A stretch of DNA of 6,334 nt from Deltaproteobacteria bacterium (lineage in GTDB: Bacteria > Desulfobacterota > DSM-4660 > Desulfatiglandales > Desulfatiglandaceae), in contig DUZB01000140.1 of assembly GCA_013349725.1 (NCBI GenBank), forward strand, positions 1 through 6,334. The letters run 5' to 3'. Positions within the stretch are counted from its first letter, which is position 1. Each line of letters starts with the position of its first letter. The position numbers were made by a program, and so were the translations under genes. Positions 1 through 6,244 of the stretch are shown here, one piece after another. The notes under the pieces were generated by a model. That model was not told where the DNA came from. It was given only the letters and a program-made list of their open reading frames with translations, and did no database searches.

Positions 1-551
1 AGTTCCTTGGGCGCCTTTCTGGGGCTTCCCCAGTTAAAACTCCTGGAGCCGTATGGACAGGCGGCCATACAGAAACGGCATCCGATACAGCGATGCATAT
101 CCATCGAAACGATCCCATTTGCGGCCTTAAATGTCGCCTGTGTGGGACAGACGCGAACACACGGTGGATTTACGCAGTGGTTGCACAGGATGATAAACGG
201 CTTGTGCCGAATGCCTTCATCAACGAATTGATTCGGGCTGTTGGGAAAGGAGTGTTCATAGGCCTCCTTCCAGATCCATTTGATTTCGTGCCTTGGATTT
301 CCCCAATCCGGGACATTATGCTCTTTGTGGCAGGCAAGGATGCATTCCTTGCAGCCATCCTTCTCCTGCTTCTTAAGGCATTTTCGCATGTCGATAACCA
401 TGCTCCATCTTTTTCCCTGGGTAAGCGGAACCCCCTCTGTCGCAGCTTCGAGCTCGCCCGGAGCGAGGATATCCACAGCCGCTTTTCCTCCAAGCCCGAA
501 AACGGCGGCAAACCCGGCTATCTTTAAGAAGTCTCTTCTATCTACGCCCAT
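1..551 (-). CDS. dsrO: DsrO, periplasmic iron-sulfur subunit of DsrMKJOP (partial, C-terminus beyond left edge)
   Basis: My own translation from the ATG at 551 runs open to the window edge, giving 183 codons. The N-terminus has a Tat signal, RRDFLK at residues 5-10, followed by a hydrophobic stretch (about 11-30), so export of the folded protein is expected. Ferredoxin-type cysteine groups follow: C58/C67/C70/C74, C123/C126/C131/C135 and C155/C158/C161/C165, the last in the form CIGCRFCMAACPYG. This is the pattern of the four-cluster electron-transfer subunits related to HybA and DmsB; a further cysteine group may lie in the missing part. DsrO is thought to pass electrons between DsrJ and the quinone-interacting subunit DsrP. 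The start is supported by AAGGAG at 560-565, 8 bases upstream. The ATG shares one base with the dsrJ stop (TAATG), so the two are translationally coupled. The family is clear, and the dsrJ neighbour fixes it as DsrO rather than another HybA-like protein. Confidence 0.95.
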   Translation of the reverse strand, partial: MGVDRRDFLKIAGFAAVFGLGGKAAVDILAPGELEAATEGVPLTQGKRWSMVIDMRKCLKKQEKDGCKECILACHKEHNVPDWGNPRHEIKWIWKEAYEHSFPNSPNQFVDEGIRHKPFIILCNHCVNPPCVRVCPTQATFKAANGIVSMDMHRCIGCRFCMAACPYGSRSFNWGSPRKAPKE

Positions 552-937
552 TACTTACTCTCCTTCGGTACAATATGACAATCCCAGCAATAGGGGGCCA
601 CATCCAAATAGTTGTGACACTGATCACAAAACTTTGTCTTATTGGAATGGCAGCTCATACATGTGACCTGAAGACTCTTGTAGTAAATTTTTCCGTTGCC
701 GGCCTTGTAATATCTTTCCCCATCCCGAACCGACGTGTTCCTCCATTCATCCAGCATTTGGAAATGTGAGGTTCTCATATAGGCCGTATCTGCTACACAC
801 TGTTTGGCTTTCTTGGCCTCGACCGTAAGCTGCGGATCCGGCGCCTTGGCTGCCTTTCCTGCATTATAGAAGAAAGGGGAAAGAAAAAAGCCGATGCCGA
901 TGATCAACCCAGCGATGATTTTTCCTCCATCATACAT
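551..937 (-). CDS. dsrJ: DsrJ, membrane-anchored triheme cytochrome c
   Basis: With the ATG at 937 the product has 128 residues. One hydrophobic segment (about 7-24) acts as an uncleaved anchor or signal, placing the rest in the periplasm. Three heme c sites are visible: CMSCH (93-97), CDQCH (104-108) and CWDCH (117-121). Between anchor and hemes lies C47-x6-MRTSH, matching the conserved region of DsrJ where a cysteine is reported to ligate one heme (His/Cys ligation); C47 is the candidate. The frame can be extended to a GTG at 973 or an ATG at 946. I prefer 937 because GGAGG at 947-951 sits 9 bases upstream, while it would directly abut the 946 start; 937 also gives an 8-base overlap with the dsrK end. 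The gene lies between dsrK and dsrO, as is usual. The exact redox role of DsrJ is unsettled; a part in sulfur chemistry or periplasmic electron exchange has been proposed. Confidence 0.95.
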   Translation of the reverse strand: MYDGGKIIAGLIIGIGFFLSPFFYNAGKAAKAPDPQLTVEAKKAKQCVADTAYMRTSHFQMLDEWRNTSVRDGERYYKAGNGKIYYKSLQVTCMSCHSNKTKFCDQCHNYLDVAPYCWDCHIVPKESK

Positions 938-2558
938 CCTCTTCATCCTCCATTCCCGGGAGAGTTTCACCACGCAAATCGGTGGTTCTCTTCTTTTCCC
1001 CGTCCAGAATCAGTGCGTTTGCAACCAGCTCATGAACACCGCAGACCTCGACTTCAGGAACCCAGTACTGCATGGAAGCCGTCAGTACCGCCCGGTCAAT
1101 GGCGCAGATGCAGGAAAGCATGTTCACGCCATCCTTCTCATGCACATGTTTCACCGCATTCGCCCGGGGAAGCCCGCCCCGCATGCGGATTTCCATATTT
1201 TCCCCTGCATTCAACCCGGAGCCGCTCCCACAGCAGAAAGTCTGTTCCCTGATCGTCTCCAGGGGCATCTCATAGAAATTGTTGCAGACATTCTTGATCA
1301 CATATCTCGGCTCTTCCAGAAAACCCATCCCCCTGGAGGTGTTGCAGGAATCATGGAACGTTACTTTCAGATGGTCGTTCCGGCTTGGATCCAGTTTCAG
1401 CTTGTTATGCTTTATCAGGTCGGCCGTAAATTCCACCAGATGAACCATCTTTGTGCCGTTGGCGTTTTCAAAGGCGGTTCCGGTTATAGGGGACACCGGT
1501 TTTTCCAGGAAATCGGCCGGACCGTTGAATGTATCCATATACTGGTTCAAGACCCGCCACATATGACCGCACTCGCCGCCCAAAATCCATTTCACACCCA
1601 GCCTTTTGGCTTCCGCATACATTTTGGCATTGAGTCTCTTGGCCAATTCATGGGAGGTGAAAAACCCGAAGTTTCCGCCTTCGGAAGCATAGGTGCTCCA
1701 GGTGATATCCATGCCCAGCGATTTCAGATGATGAAAAAGCATCAGATATCCCATGCAGGTATAGGTACCCGGATCAGCGAATACATCTCCGGAAGGGGTG
1801 ATAAAAAGGAATTCTGCCCCTTTCCGGTTGAAATCAGGTTCCACCCGGATCCCTGTAACACCCTCGATTTCATCCACAAAGAACTCAAGCATGTCCTTGA
1901 ATGCGTGGGGCTGAATTCCGAGATGATTCCCTGTCCTGAGACAATTGGCTGCAGGTGCGGCAATCCAGTCGATATTGAGGCCTAACAGATTGGTGAGTTC
2001 CCGCCCCATCATGGTTATTTCGGCCGTATCAATTCCGTAGGGACAGAAAAGGGAACAGCGCCGACATTCCGTGCACTGGTAGAGATAGTACCACCATTCC
2101 TTGAGCACATCTATCGTAAGATCTCGGGCGCCGCCAAGCTTCCCTAAAAACTTGCCGGCTTTGGTATGGTTTCTTCTGTACACCGATCGGAGAAGCTCGG
2201 CGCGGAGCACGGGCATATTCTTGGGGTCGCCGGAACCGATGAAGAAATGGCATTTGTCCGCGCAGGCGCCGCATCGGACACAGATATCCATGAAGAGCTT
2301 GAAGGATCGGTACTTGTCAAGACGGTCCTTGAAGCCTTCTTCAATGATTTCCTTCCAGTTCTCCGGCAATTTCCAATCGTCGTCAAGGGGACTCCACTCT
2401 CTCGGATTGGGCATGCCCAGATATTCAAGGTTTTTGGGTTTAGACGCATAACAGGCCACACCTGCCTTTATCTCCGTCGGTGTATCCATCCACCCCTTCA
2501 TCAAGGGCGGAGAGTGATCAATCTTCGCAGTTTGTTCCGGTTTTGGGGTATCGGCCAT
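930..2558 (-). CDS. dsrK: DsrK, HdrD-like iron-sulfur subunit of DsrMKJOP
   Basis: The 542-residue product has no signal peptide or membrane segment and should sit on the cytoplasmic face, bound to DsrM. Two [4Fe-4S] ferredoxin motifs are present: C93/C96/C99/C103 (CVRCGACADKC) and C162/C165/C168/C172 followed by P. The C-terminal half resembles the CCG domains of heterodisulfide reductase HdrD: C405, 36 residues, C442-C443-G, 39 residues, then C483 and C485. These residues probably hold the catalytic noncubane cluster. A GGECGHMWR motif at 327-335 belongs to the more degenerate first CCG region. By analogy with HdrD, DsrK is held to reduce the DsrC trisulfide made by sulfite reductase DsrAB, using electrons from quinol through DsrM. 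The ATG at 2558 has AAGGAG at 2564-2569, 5 bases upstream, overlapping the dsrM stop. The gap to dsrM is 9 bases, and the 3' end overlaps dsrJ by 8. Confidence 0.96.
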   Translation of the reverse strand: MADTPKPEQTAKIDHSPPLMKGWMDTPTEIKAGVACYASKPKNLEYLGMPNPREWSPLDDDWKLPENWKEIIEEGFKDRLDKYRSFKLFMDICVRCGACADKCHFFIGSGDPKNMPVLRAELLRSVYRRNHTKAGKFLGKLGGARDLTIDVLKEWWYYLYQCTECRRCSLFCPYGIDTAEITMMGRELTNLLGLNIDWIAAPAANCLRTGNHLGIQPHAFKDMLEFFVDEIEGVTGIRVEPDFNRKGAEFLFITPSGDVFADPGTYTCMGYLMLFHHLKSLGMDITWSTYASEGGNFGFFTSHELAKRLNAKMYAEAKRLGVKWILGGECGHMWRVLNQYMDTFNGPADFLEKPVSPITGTAFENANGTKMVHLVEFTADLIKHNKLKLDPSRNDHLKVTFHDSCNTSRGMGFLEEPRYVIKNVCNNFYEMPLETIREQTFCCGSGSGLNAGENMEIRMRGGLPRANAVKHVHEKDGVNMLSCICAIDRAVLTASMQYWVPEVEVCGVHELVANALILDGEKKRTTDLRGETLPGMEDEEDV

Positions 2559-2567
2559 GATTACTCC

Positions 2568-3632
2568 TTATTTTTCTGTTTCTTCGGTGGATTCCGCCCC
2601 TTTTTCAACAGGCAGACCAGCCTCTATCATATGTTCTCTGAATTCATCTTCGTATTCTTCATAGGTATGGGTTTCTACAGGATAATTCCAAGGATTGATA
2701 TGCCTTACGAAACGGGAGTTGTTCGCCAGGTTCCTTGTGGGGCTCATGAACACCCCGGCAAGATGCATCAGCTTGCTGAAGGGAAAGTAGGCAATCAGTA
2801 CGCAAATAATGAACAGATGGATATAAAAAATAACCCCGATGCCCTCCGGCGCAGTGGGACTGAATTTAAACAAACCCAGGGACAGTTCCTTTACCTTGGT
2901 AATGTCGACCCGAAGCAGGTAGCGCATAAGCATGCCCGTAAAACCGAGTGCAAGGATCAAAAAGAGGGGAAAATAATCTGCGGGCAGGGAAATATAACGA
3001 ATCTGGGGATACAATACCCTCCTGAGGAAAAGCCATGTGACGGCTGCCATCAGAAGCATATCCGTAAGGTAGACTCCGGGAAGACCAAAACCGTTGAAAG
3101 GAGCGGCGCCCATCTGCATGAATCCGTCCAGGCTCTGAAGCAGCGTTACAAAACCCGGTACGGGCTCCATGAAAAACCGGAAGTGTCGCACAAAGATGAC
3201 TAAAAAGGAGTAGTGAAAAACAAGGGCGGCAAGCCAGAGCCATTTCTCCCATTCATAATCTATCTTGGGAACGCCATCCACCCTTCTGTACTCGAGCCTG
3301 GTGTTCCTGAAAAGCGACCGAAAGATAACCACCTCGAAAAACATCCTGACGACAACCCCGAAGGTCCCTTTTGGATTGTCAATGGGATTCTGCTTGATCC
3401 ATGGAAATGACCATTCCTGCCCCGCGGTGGTCGGAATCCTGAAGGGCACGGGGGATTTGCCCCAGTCAATGACCCGAACAATGATTCCCACAAAGAAAGT
3501 AGCCATAGCCGCGTAAGGAATAATAATTCCGAAAAGAACGCGCAAATCCAGCGCTCCCACGCCGATCCAGGGGATCAACACAACGATGATGACAGCAAGA
3601 GAAGAAACCAGAATGCTTAATACGAAATTCAT
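2568..3632 (-). CDS. dsrM: DsrM, NarI-like diheme cytochrome b membrane subunit
   Basis: This 354-residue protein has about six hydrophobic segments (roughly 4-26, 32-54, 131-150, 186-205, 220-240, 265-285) and a charged hydrophilic tail after about 300 that ends in an acidic stretch. Four histidines in membrane segments, H140/H150 and H272/H290, have spacings of 10 and 18 residues. These are the spacings of the two heme b ligand pairs in nitrate reductase NarI (H56/H66 and H187/H205), so two b hemes are inferred. The family role is menaquinol oxidation and electron transfer to DsrK. The ATG at 3632 has GAGG about 9 bases upstream. The gene follows the RsbRD-like gene after 38 bases and precedes dsrK by 9 bases, in the usual M-K-J-O order. 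An HmeC or generic NarI-family label is possible from sequence alone, but the context makes DsrM close to certain. Confidence 0.95.
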   Translation of the reverse strand: MNFVLSILVSSLAVIIVVLIPWIGVGALDLRVLFGIIIPYAAMATFFVGIIVRVIDWGKSPVPFRIPTTAGQEWSFPWIKQNPIDNPKGTFGVVVRMFFEVVIFRSLFRNTRLEYRRVDGVPKIDYEWEKWLWLAALVFHYSFLVIFVRHFRFFMEPVPGFVTLLQSLDGFMQMGAAPFNGFGLPGVYLTDMLLMAAVTWLFLRRVLYPQIRYISLPADYFPLFLILALGFTGMLMRYLLRVDITKVKELSLGLFKFSPTAPEGIGVIFYIHLFIICVLIAYFPFSKLMHLAGVFMSPTRNLANNSRFVRHINPWNYPVETHTYEEYEDEFREHMIEAGLPVEKGAESTEETEK

Positions 3633-3670
3633 AGACCATTACCTCATTTCAAAATACTGTCCCAGTAAAC

Positions 3671-4192
3671 CTATTTCTTAAGATCCGGTGCATATTCCGG
3701 AATCTCGCTAATAAGATTTGCTCTCTCCAATAACCTGCCCACCTGATGTTTTACTTCATTCACCCTGATTTCAAAGAGTCTCTGGCGGCATTTTGCATAA
3801 ATGTCAAAGGCCAGGAGCGTCATCCGATCCATCCGGCTGTCAAAATCCTTCAGTACGGCTGAATGGTCCTCTCCCAGCACACTTCTGACAAGTTCTTTCA
3901 ATTCCATGACGAACGACACGGCCTGAGAAGGCTTGAAATCCTGCACAGCTCTGATCCGGATAATATTTTCGAGGCAGGCTGTGATCTTTTCCACGTCTCC
4001 ATCTTCCTTGACAAACTCGTTGTACAGGGATTCTATCTCATTGGCAATGACGAAACCTACAGGGTTAGCGAACTGACTTTTTCCCTTTTTTAAAAAGGAC
4101 TGGCTGTCTTTGGGGTAGGAGGCAATGATTAGATTCCGCCATTCTTTCATGATATCGGCCTTTTTCTCGGCCAGGAGGCTTTGTATACCCAT
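3671..4192 (-). CDS. RsbRD N-terminal domain-like protein, putative regulator leading the dsr operon
   Basis: The 173-residue, mostly alpha-helical soluble protein has no signal peptide or membrane segment. It resembles the RsbRD N-terminal domain (a globin-like fold family at the N-terminus of RsbR-type stressosome proteins): an early EW (residues 17-18) and YP (26-27), FANP at 41-44, and the RIRAVQDFKPSQA block at 79-91 followed by a helix containing ELKELVR. Unlike RsbR it carries no STAS domain, so it is a standalone sensor or adaptor module, and no stressosome partner gene is in the window. Cysteines occur at C73 and C135. It is the first gene after the predicted promoter and lies 38 bases before dsrM, so a link to control or assembly of the Dsr complex is an inference from position. 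The start is uncertain: ATG at 4192 is chosen, but GTG at 4195 is one codon upstream and lies closer to the only purine-rich site (GAGGG, 12 bases from the GTG and 15 from the ATG). Confidence 0.8.
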   Translation of the reverse strand: MGIQSLLAEKKADIMKEWRNLIIASYPKDSQSFLKKGKSQFANPVGFVIANEIESLYNEFVKEDGDVEKITACLENIIRIRAVQDFKPSQAVSFVMELKELVRSVLGEDHSAVLKDFDSRMDRMTLLAFDIYAKCRQRLFEIRVNEVKHQVGRLLERANLISEIPEYAPDLKK

Positions 4193-4227
4193 CACTGAAA
4201 TTTCTATCCCTCACGGTTGCACGTTTA

Positions 4228-4248
4228 GATTGTTACCGAATCACAATC
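4228..4248. repeat. Inverted repeat in the leader of the RsbRD-dsr operon
   Basis: GATTGT and ACAATC flank a 9-base spacer. The site lies roughly 10 to 30 bases downstream of the transcription start predicted from the promoter at 4264-4292. It could be an operator or a weak RNA hairpin. The arms are only 6 bases long, so chance is possible. Confidence 0.35.
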
Positions 4249-4263
4249 GATTTTAGCATGAAA

Positions 4264-4292
4264 CCTATAAGAAAAAACCATTCTTGTGTCAA
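4264..4292 (-). promoter_or_regulatory. Predicted sigma70-type promoter for the RsbRD-dsrMKJO operon
   Basis: On the minus strand a perfect -35 hexamer TTGACA (4287-4292) is followed, after exactly 17 bases, by TATAGG (4264-4269), a four-of-six match to the -10 consensus. Transcription would start near 4257, giving a leader of about 65 bases before the ATG at 4192. The surrounding sequence is much more AT-rich than the genes. This is the only gap between dctM and the dsr cluster, so a promoter for this highly expressed operon is expected here. The -35 element is embedded in overlapping palindromes that could bind a regulator. Confidence 0.55.
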
Positions 4293-4315
4293 GTAAAAAA
4301 TCTACTTGAGGTCAA
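4283..4315. repeat. Nested palindromes overlapping the -35 element and the dctM end
   Basis: Three short inverted repeats built on CTTGA/TCAAG overlap each other. They are CTTG-TGT-CAAG at 4283-4293, TCAAGTA-N7-TACTTGA at 4289-4309 and TTGA-GG-TCAA at 4306-4315. The middle one has 7-base arms and could form a hairpin just after the dctM stop. It is a poor intrinsic terminator: the stem has only two G-C pairs and its T-run is in the loop. An operator overlapping the -35 site is the alternative reading. Confidence 0.4.
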
Positions 4316-5613
4316 TACATCAAGTTGGGGAGCCAGAGAGAGATGGGCGGCACGGCAATAATGATAATGGTTCCGATAATCAGGGCGATCAGGAATGGCA
4401 GGACTCCCTTGAAAATGGTTTCCAGCGGAATGTCTTTGGCAATCCCCGCCACCACAAACACGTTAATCCCCACAGGCGGTGTAATCACCCCCATCTGGGT
4501 TACCAGGACAATCACCACCCCGAACCAGATGGGATCGTAGCCCAGGTTGACGATGATCGGGTAGAAAATCGGGATGGTCAGCATGATCAAGGCAAGGGCA
4601 TCGATAAAACATCCTCCGATCAGGTACACCATCATGATCATCAGAACGATCACAAATGGAGGCACATCCATCGCCGCAATCCAGTTGGCCACCTCGAAAG
4701 GAATGCGCGTTACGGCTAAAAAATGCCCGAATATCACCGCGCCGGCAATCAGAAGCAACACCATACACGATGTCTTGAGGGTTTCGTTGACCGATTTTAC
4801 GAATCCCTGCCATGAAATGCGCCTGCGAAGCAACGCCACCAGAAGCACCGCGGTTGAACCCACCCCGCCGGCCTCCGTGGGAGTGAAGATCCCCGTAAAC
4901 AGACCTCCCATTACCAGAACGAAAACCGTGAGCGTCTCTCCGGTGTTGCTCAAAGAACGAAACCGCTCCCCCCAGGAAAACTTCTCTCCCGCCGGCCCCT
5001 GCTCGGGGTACTTCCAGCAGTAGACGGAAATGGCCACGGCAAAGCAGAAGGTGATGAAGATGGCGGGAATGATGCCCGCCACAAATAACGCCCCGATCGA
5101 CTGTTCCGTCAATATACCGTAAATAATCAGCACAACACTCGGGGGCATGAGCATTCCCAGCCCGCCTCCGCTGGCCACGGATCCGGTGGCCAGTTCCGGC
5201 GCGTAGTTATACCGTTTCATCTCGGGAAGTCCCACAGTCGCCATGGTGGCCGCCGTGGCGGGAGAGGAACCGCTCACCGCGCCGAACGCGGTGCAGGCGA
5301 CCACGGTGGCCGTGGCAAGCCCGCCCCTGTACGACCCCACAAACTTATAGGCCGAGTCGTAGAGTCTCCTGCTGATCCCCGCATTGAAGGCGATCTGGCC
5401 CATGAACACGAACATGGGAATAATGGTGAGCCCATAGGAGGAGTACACATCGTAGAAATCCCGGGAAAGCAGTTTCAATCCAGCCGTTCCCGATACCAGG
5501 ACGCTGAAACCCACGTACCCTACCATGGCCATCACGTAGGCCACAGGCATTCGTGTGAAGAACACCAGGATCAGCAGAAAAATTCCGATTACGCCAATGA
5601 GAGTAGGATTCAT
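4312..5613 (-). CDS. dctM: TRAP transporter large permease, DctM family
   Basis: The 433-residue, strongly hydrophobic protein has about a dozen membrane segments and a length typical of the family. Recognisable DctM motifs are AFGAVSGSSPATAATMATVG (109-128), GGGLGMLMPPS (149-159), GIFTPTEAGGVG (241-252) and GVITPPVGIN (375-384). The glycine/serine/threonine-rich turns lie where sodium and substrate are bound in characterised TRAP permeases. It forms the translocating subunit, driving import of an organic solute with a sodium gradient, and works with DctQ and the periplasmic DctP. The ATG at 5613 overlaps the dctQ stop by 4 bases (ATGA), with an AGGA site inside the end of dctQ, so the two are translationally coupled. 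The substrate cannot be deduced from the permease alone; C4-dicarboxylates, other carboxylates and sulfonates are all possible. Confidence 0.94.
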   Translation of the reverse strand: MNPTLIGVIGIFLLILVFFTRMPVAYVMAMVGYVGFSVLVSGTAGLKLLSRDFYDVYSSYGLTIIPMFVFMGQIAFNAGISRRLYDSAYKFVGSYRGGLATATVVACTAFGAVSGSSPATAATMATVGLPEMKRYNYAPELATGSVASGGGLGMLMPPSVVLIIYGILTEQSIGALFVAGIIPAIFITFCFAVAISVYCWKYPEQGPAGEKFSWGERFRSLSNTGETLTVFVLVMGGLFTGIFTPTEAGGVGSTAVLLVALLRRRISWQGFVKSVNETLKTSCMVLLLIAGAVIFGHFLAVTRIPFEVANWIAAMDVPPFVIVLMIMMVYLIGGCFIDALALIMLTIPIFYPIIVNLGYDPIWFGVVIVLVTQMGVITPPVGINVFVVAGIAKDIPLETIFKGVLPFLIALIIGTIIIIAVPPISLWLPNLMY

Positions 5614-6098
5614 TTTTTCCTGAAAATGGTTCGTATATTATTCATCAGTTCCACAAAAATAACCAGGCACAGGACCCCGAACGCCGCTGCCACCACATAC
5701 ACGAAAAGATAGTTGGGAAACTCCAGGCTCATGGACACTTCACCCGTCCTTTTCATGGTCTGGCCGTACAGCGTGCACTGCCAGCACACCAGGACAAAGA
5801 GGATAAAGGCAAGCAGACCGGTAATGGCGTCGTTAACCGCCTGACCGCGGCGACTGAGCAAACGCACCACCAGGTCAACGCCCACATGTCCTTTTTCCGC
5901 ATGGGTCATGGGCATGGCGCAGGCAAGCAGAATGGTCGCCAGGAAAGTCACGATCTCAACGGCCCCGAAGATGGGATGACCAAAATACCTGAAGATCACG
6001 TCCACGGTGGTAAGCGCCATCATCCCTACCAGGGCAATGCCCCCTAAGAATTTGACCAGACCTATGAGCTTTTCTATGAAACGGCTGATGACGTCCAC
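5610..6098 (-). CDS. dctQ: TRAP transporter small permease, DctQ family
   Basis: The 162-residue protein has four hydrophobic segments (about 13-37, 46-66, 89-110 and 130-150), the normal topology of DctQ. Typical features are TTVDVIFRYFGHPIFGAVEI near 30-49 with the conserved V-x-F-R-Y-F element, and AEKGHVGVDLVVR near 67-79. It pairs with DctM to form the membrane part of the transporter. The start is a GTG at 6098, chosen because GGAGG lies 6 bases upstream and the sequence from there matches the usual short cytoplasmic N-terminus. It overlaps dctM by 4 bases and is separated from dctP by a 131-base repeat-containing spacer, longer than normal within a TRAP operon. Confidence 0.93.
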   Translation of the reverse strand: MDVISRFIEKLIGLVKFLGGIALVGMMALTTVDVIFRYFGHPIFGAVEIVTFLATILLACAMPMTHAEKGHVGVDLVVRLLSRRGQAVNDAITGLLAFILFVLVCWQCTLYGQTMKRTGEVSMSLEFPNYLFVYVVAAAFGVLCLVIFVELMNNIRTIFRKK

Positions 6099-6120
6099 CG
6101 CTTTCCTCCAGGACAGGCTG

Positions 6121-6157
6121 AGTAGTTAAGTAGTTAAGTGGTTAAGTGGTTGAGTAG
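6121..6157. repeat. Tandem 8-base repeat in the dctP-dctQ spacer
   Basis: On the plus strand four 8-base units follow one another and a fifth is partial: AGTAGTTA twice, AGTGGTTA, AGTGGTTG, then AGTAG. Units differ only by A/G changes. No open reading frame uses this stretch. GTTAAGTG at 6133-6140 and 6141-6148 is complementary to CACTTAAC at 6216-6223 in the opposite-facing repeat block. Confidence 0.8.
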
Positions 6158-6175
6158 CGCCTGAACGAAAAGCGC
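6157..6175. repeat. Short GCGC inverted repeat at the centre of the spacer
   Basis: GCGC at 6157-6160 and GCGC at 6172-6175 flank 11 bases, lying between the two short-repeat blocks. The four-base arms are weak alone, but they would sit at the tip of the larger imperfect inverted structure formed by the flanking blocks. Confidence 0.3.
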
Positions 6176-6183
6176 ATCCTTCC

Positions 6184-6223
6184 TCACCACTCACCACTTG
6201 TCACTCTTCACTCTTCACTTAAC
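6184..6223. repeat. Tandem 7-base repeat, convergent with the 6121-6157 block
   Basis: On the plus strand TCACCAC occurs twice, then TTG, then TCACTCT twice, then TCACTTAAC. Read on the minus strand the block starts GTTAAGTGAAGAGTG, resembling the GTTAAGTGG units at 6133-6149 of the plus strand. The two blocks are therefore roughly inverted copies of one low-complexity motif. Replication slippage is a simple explanation. Confidence 0.75.
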
Positions 6224-6224
6224 A

Positions 6225-6244
6225 AAAAACTACTTGGAGTTTTT
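6225..6244. terminator. AT-rich hairpin across the dctP stop codon (weak terminator candidate)
   Basis: AAAAACT (6225-6231) and AGTTTTT (6238-6244) flank a six-base loop, so on the minus strand the transcript would read A-tract, loop, then AGTTTTTT. The stem is nearly all A-U pairs and overlaps the TAG of dctP at 6230-6232. It might cause pausing or partial termination before dctQ, but it is not a convincing terminator. Confidence 0.2.

Noticed and set aside
93..527. A 144-codon plus-strand open frame and a 113-codon minus-strand frame near the left edge
   Set aside because: Both are shadows of the dsrO frame, which has a Tat signal and three ferredoxin-type cysteine groups but runs off the window edge.
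551..973. The longest dsrJ form starting at the GTG at 973
   Set aside because: It would overlap dsrK by 44 bases and adds a charged N-terminal extension. The ATG at 937 has a well-placed GGAGG and a normal N-terminal anchor.
894..1985. A 363-codon plus-strand open frame opposite dsrK
   Set aside because: It lies wholly antisense to dsrK and dsrJ, is rich in His, Pro and Cys without any recognisable motif, and has no convincing ribosome binding site. It reflects the codon bias of the true gene.
2166..3203. A 345-codon plus-strand open frame opposite dsrK and dsrM
   Set aside because: It crosses the dsrM-dsrK junction on the opposite strand, has shadow-like composition and no domain. The minus-strand genes are unmistakable.
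4289..4309. A Rho-independent terminator for dctM
   Set aside because: The 7-base stem has only two G-C pairs and the T-run falls in the loop; the next T-run lies about 14 bases further on, within the promoter spacer. It is listed as a palindrome only.
6121..6223. A CRISPR-like array
   Set aside because: The repeat units are 7-8 bases and contiguous, without 25-40-base repeats or unique spacers, and no cas gene is present.
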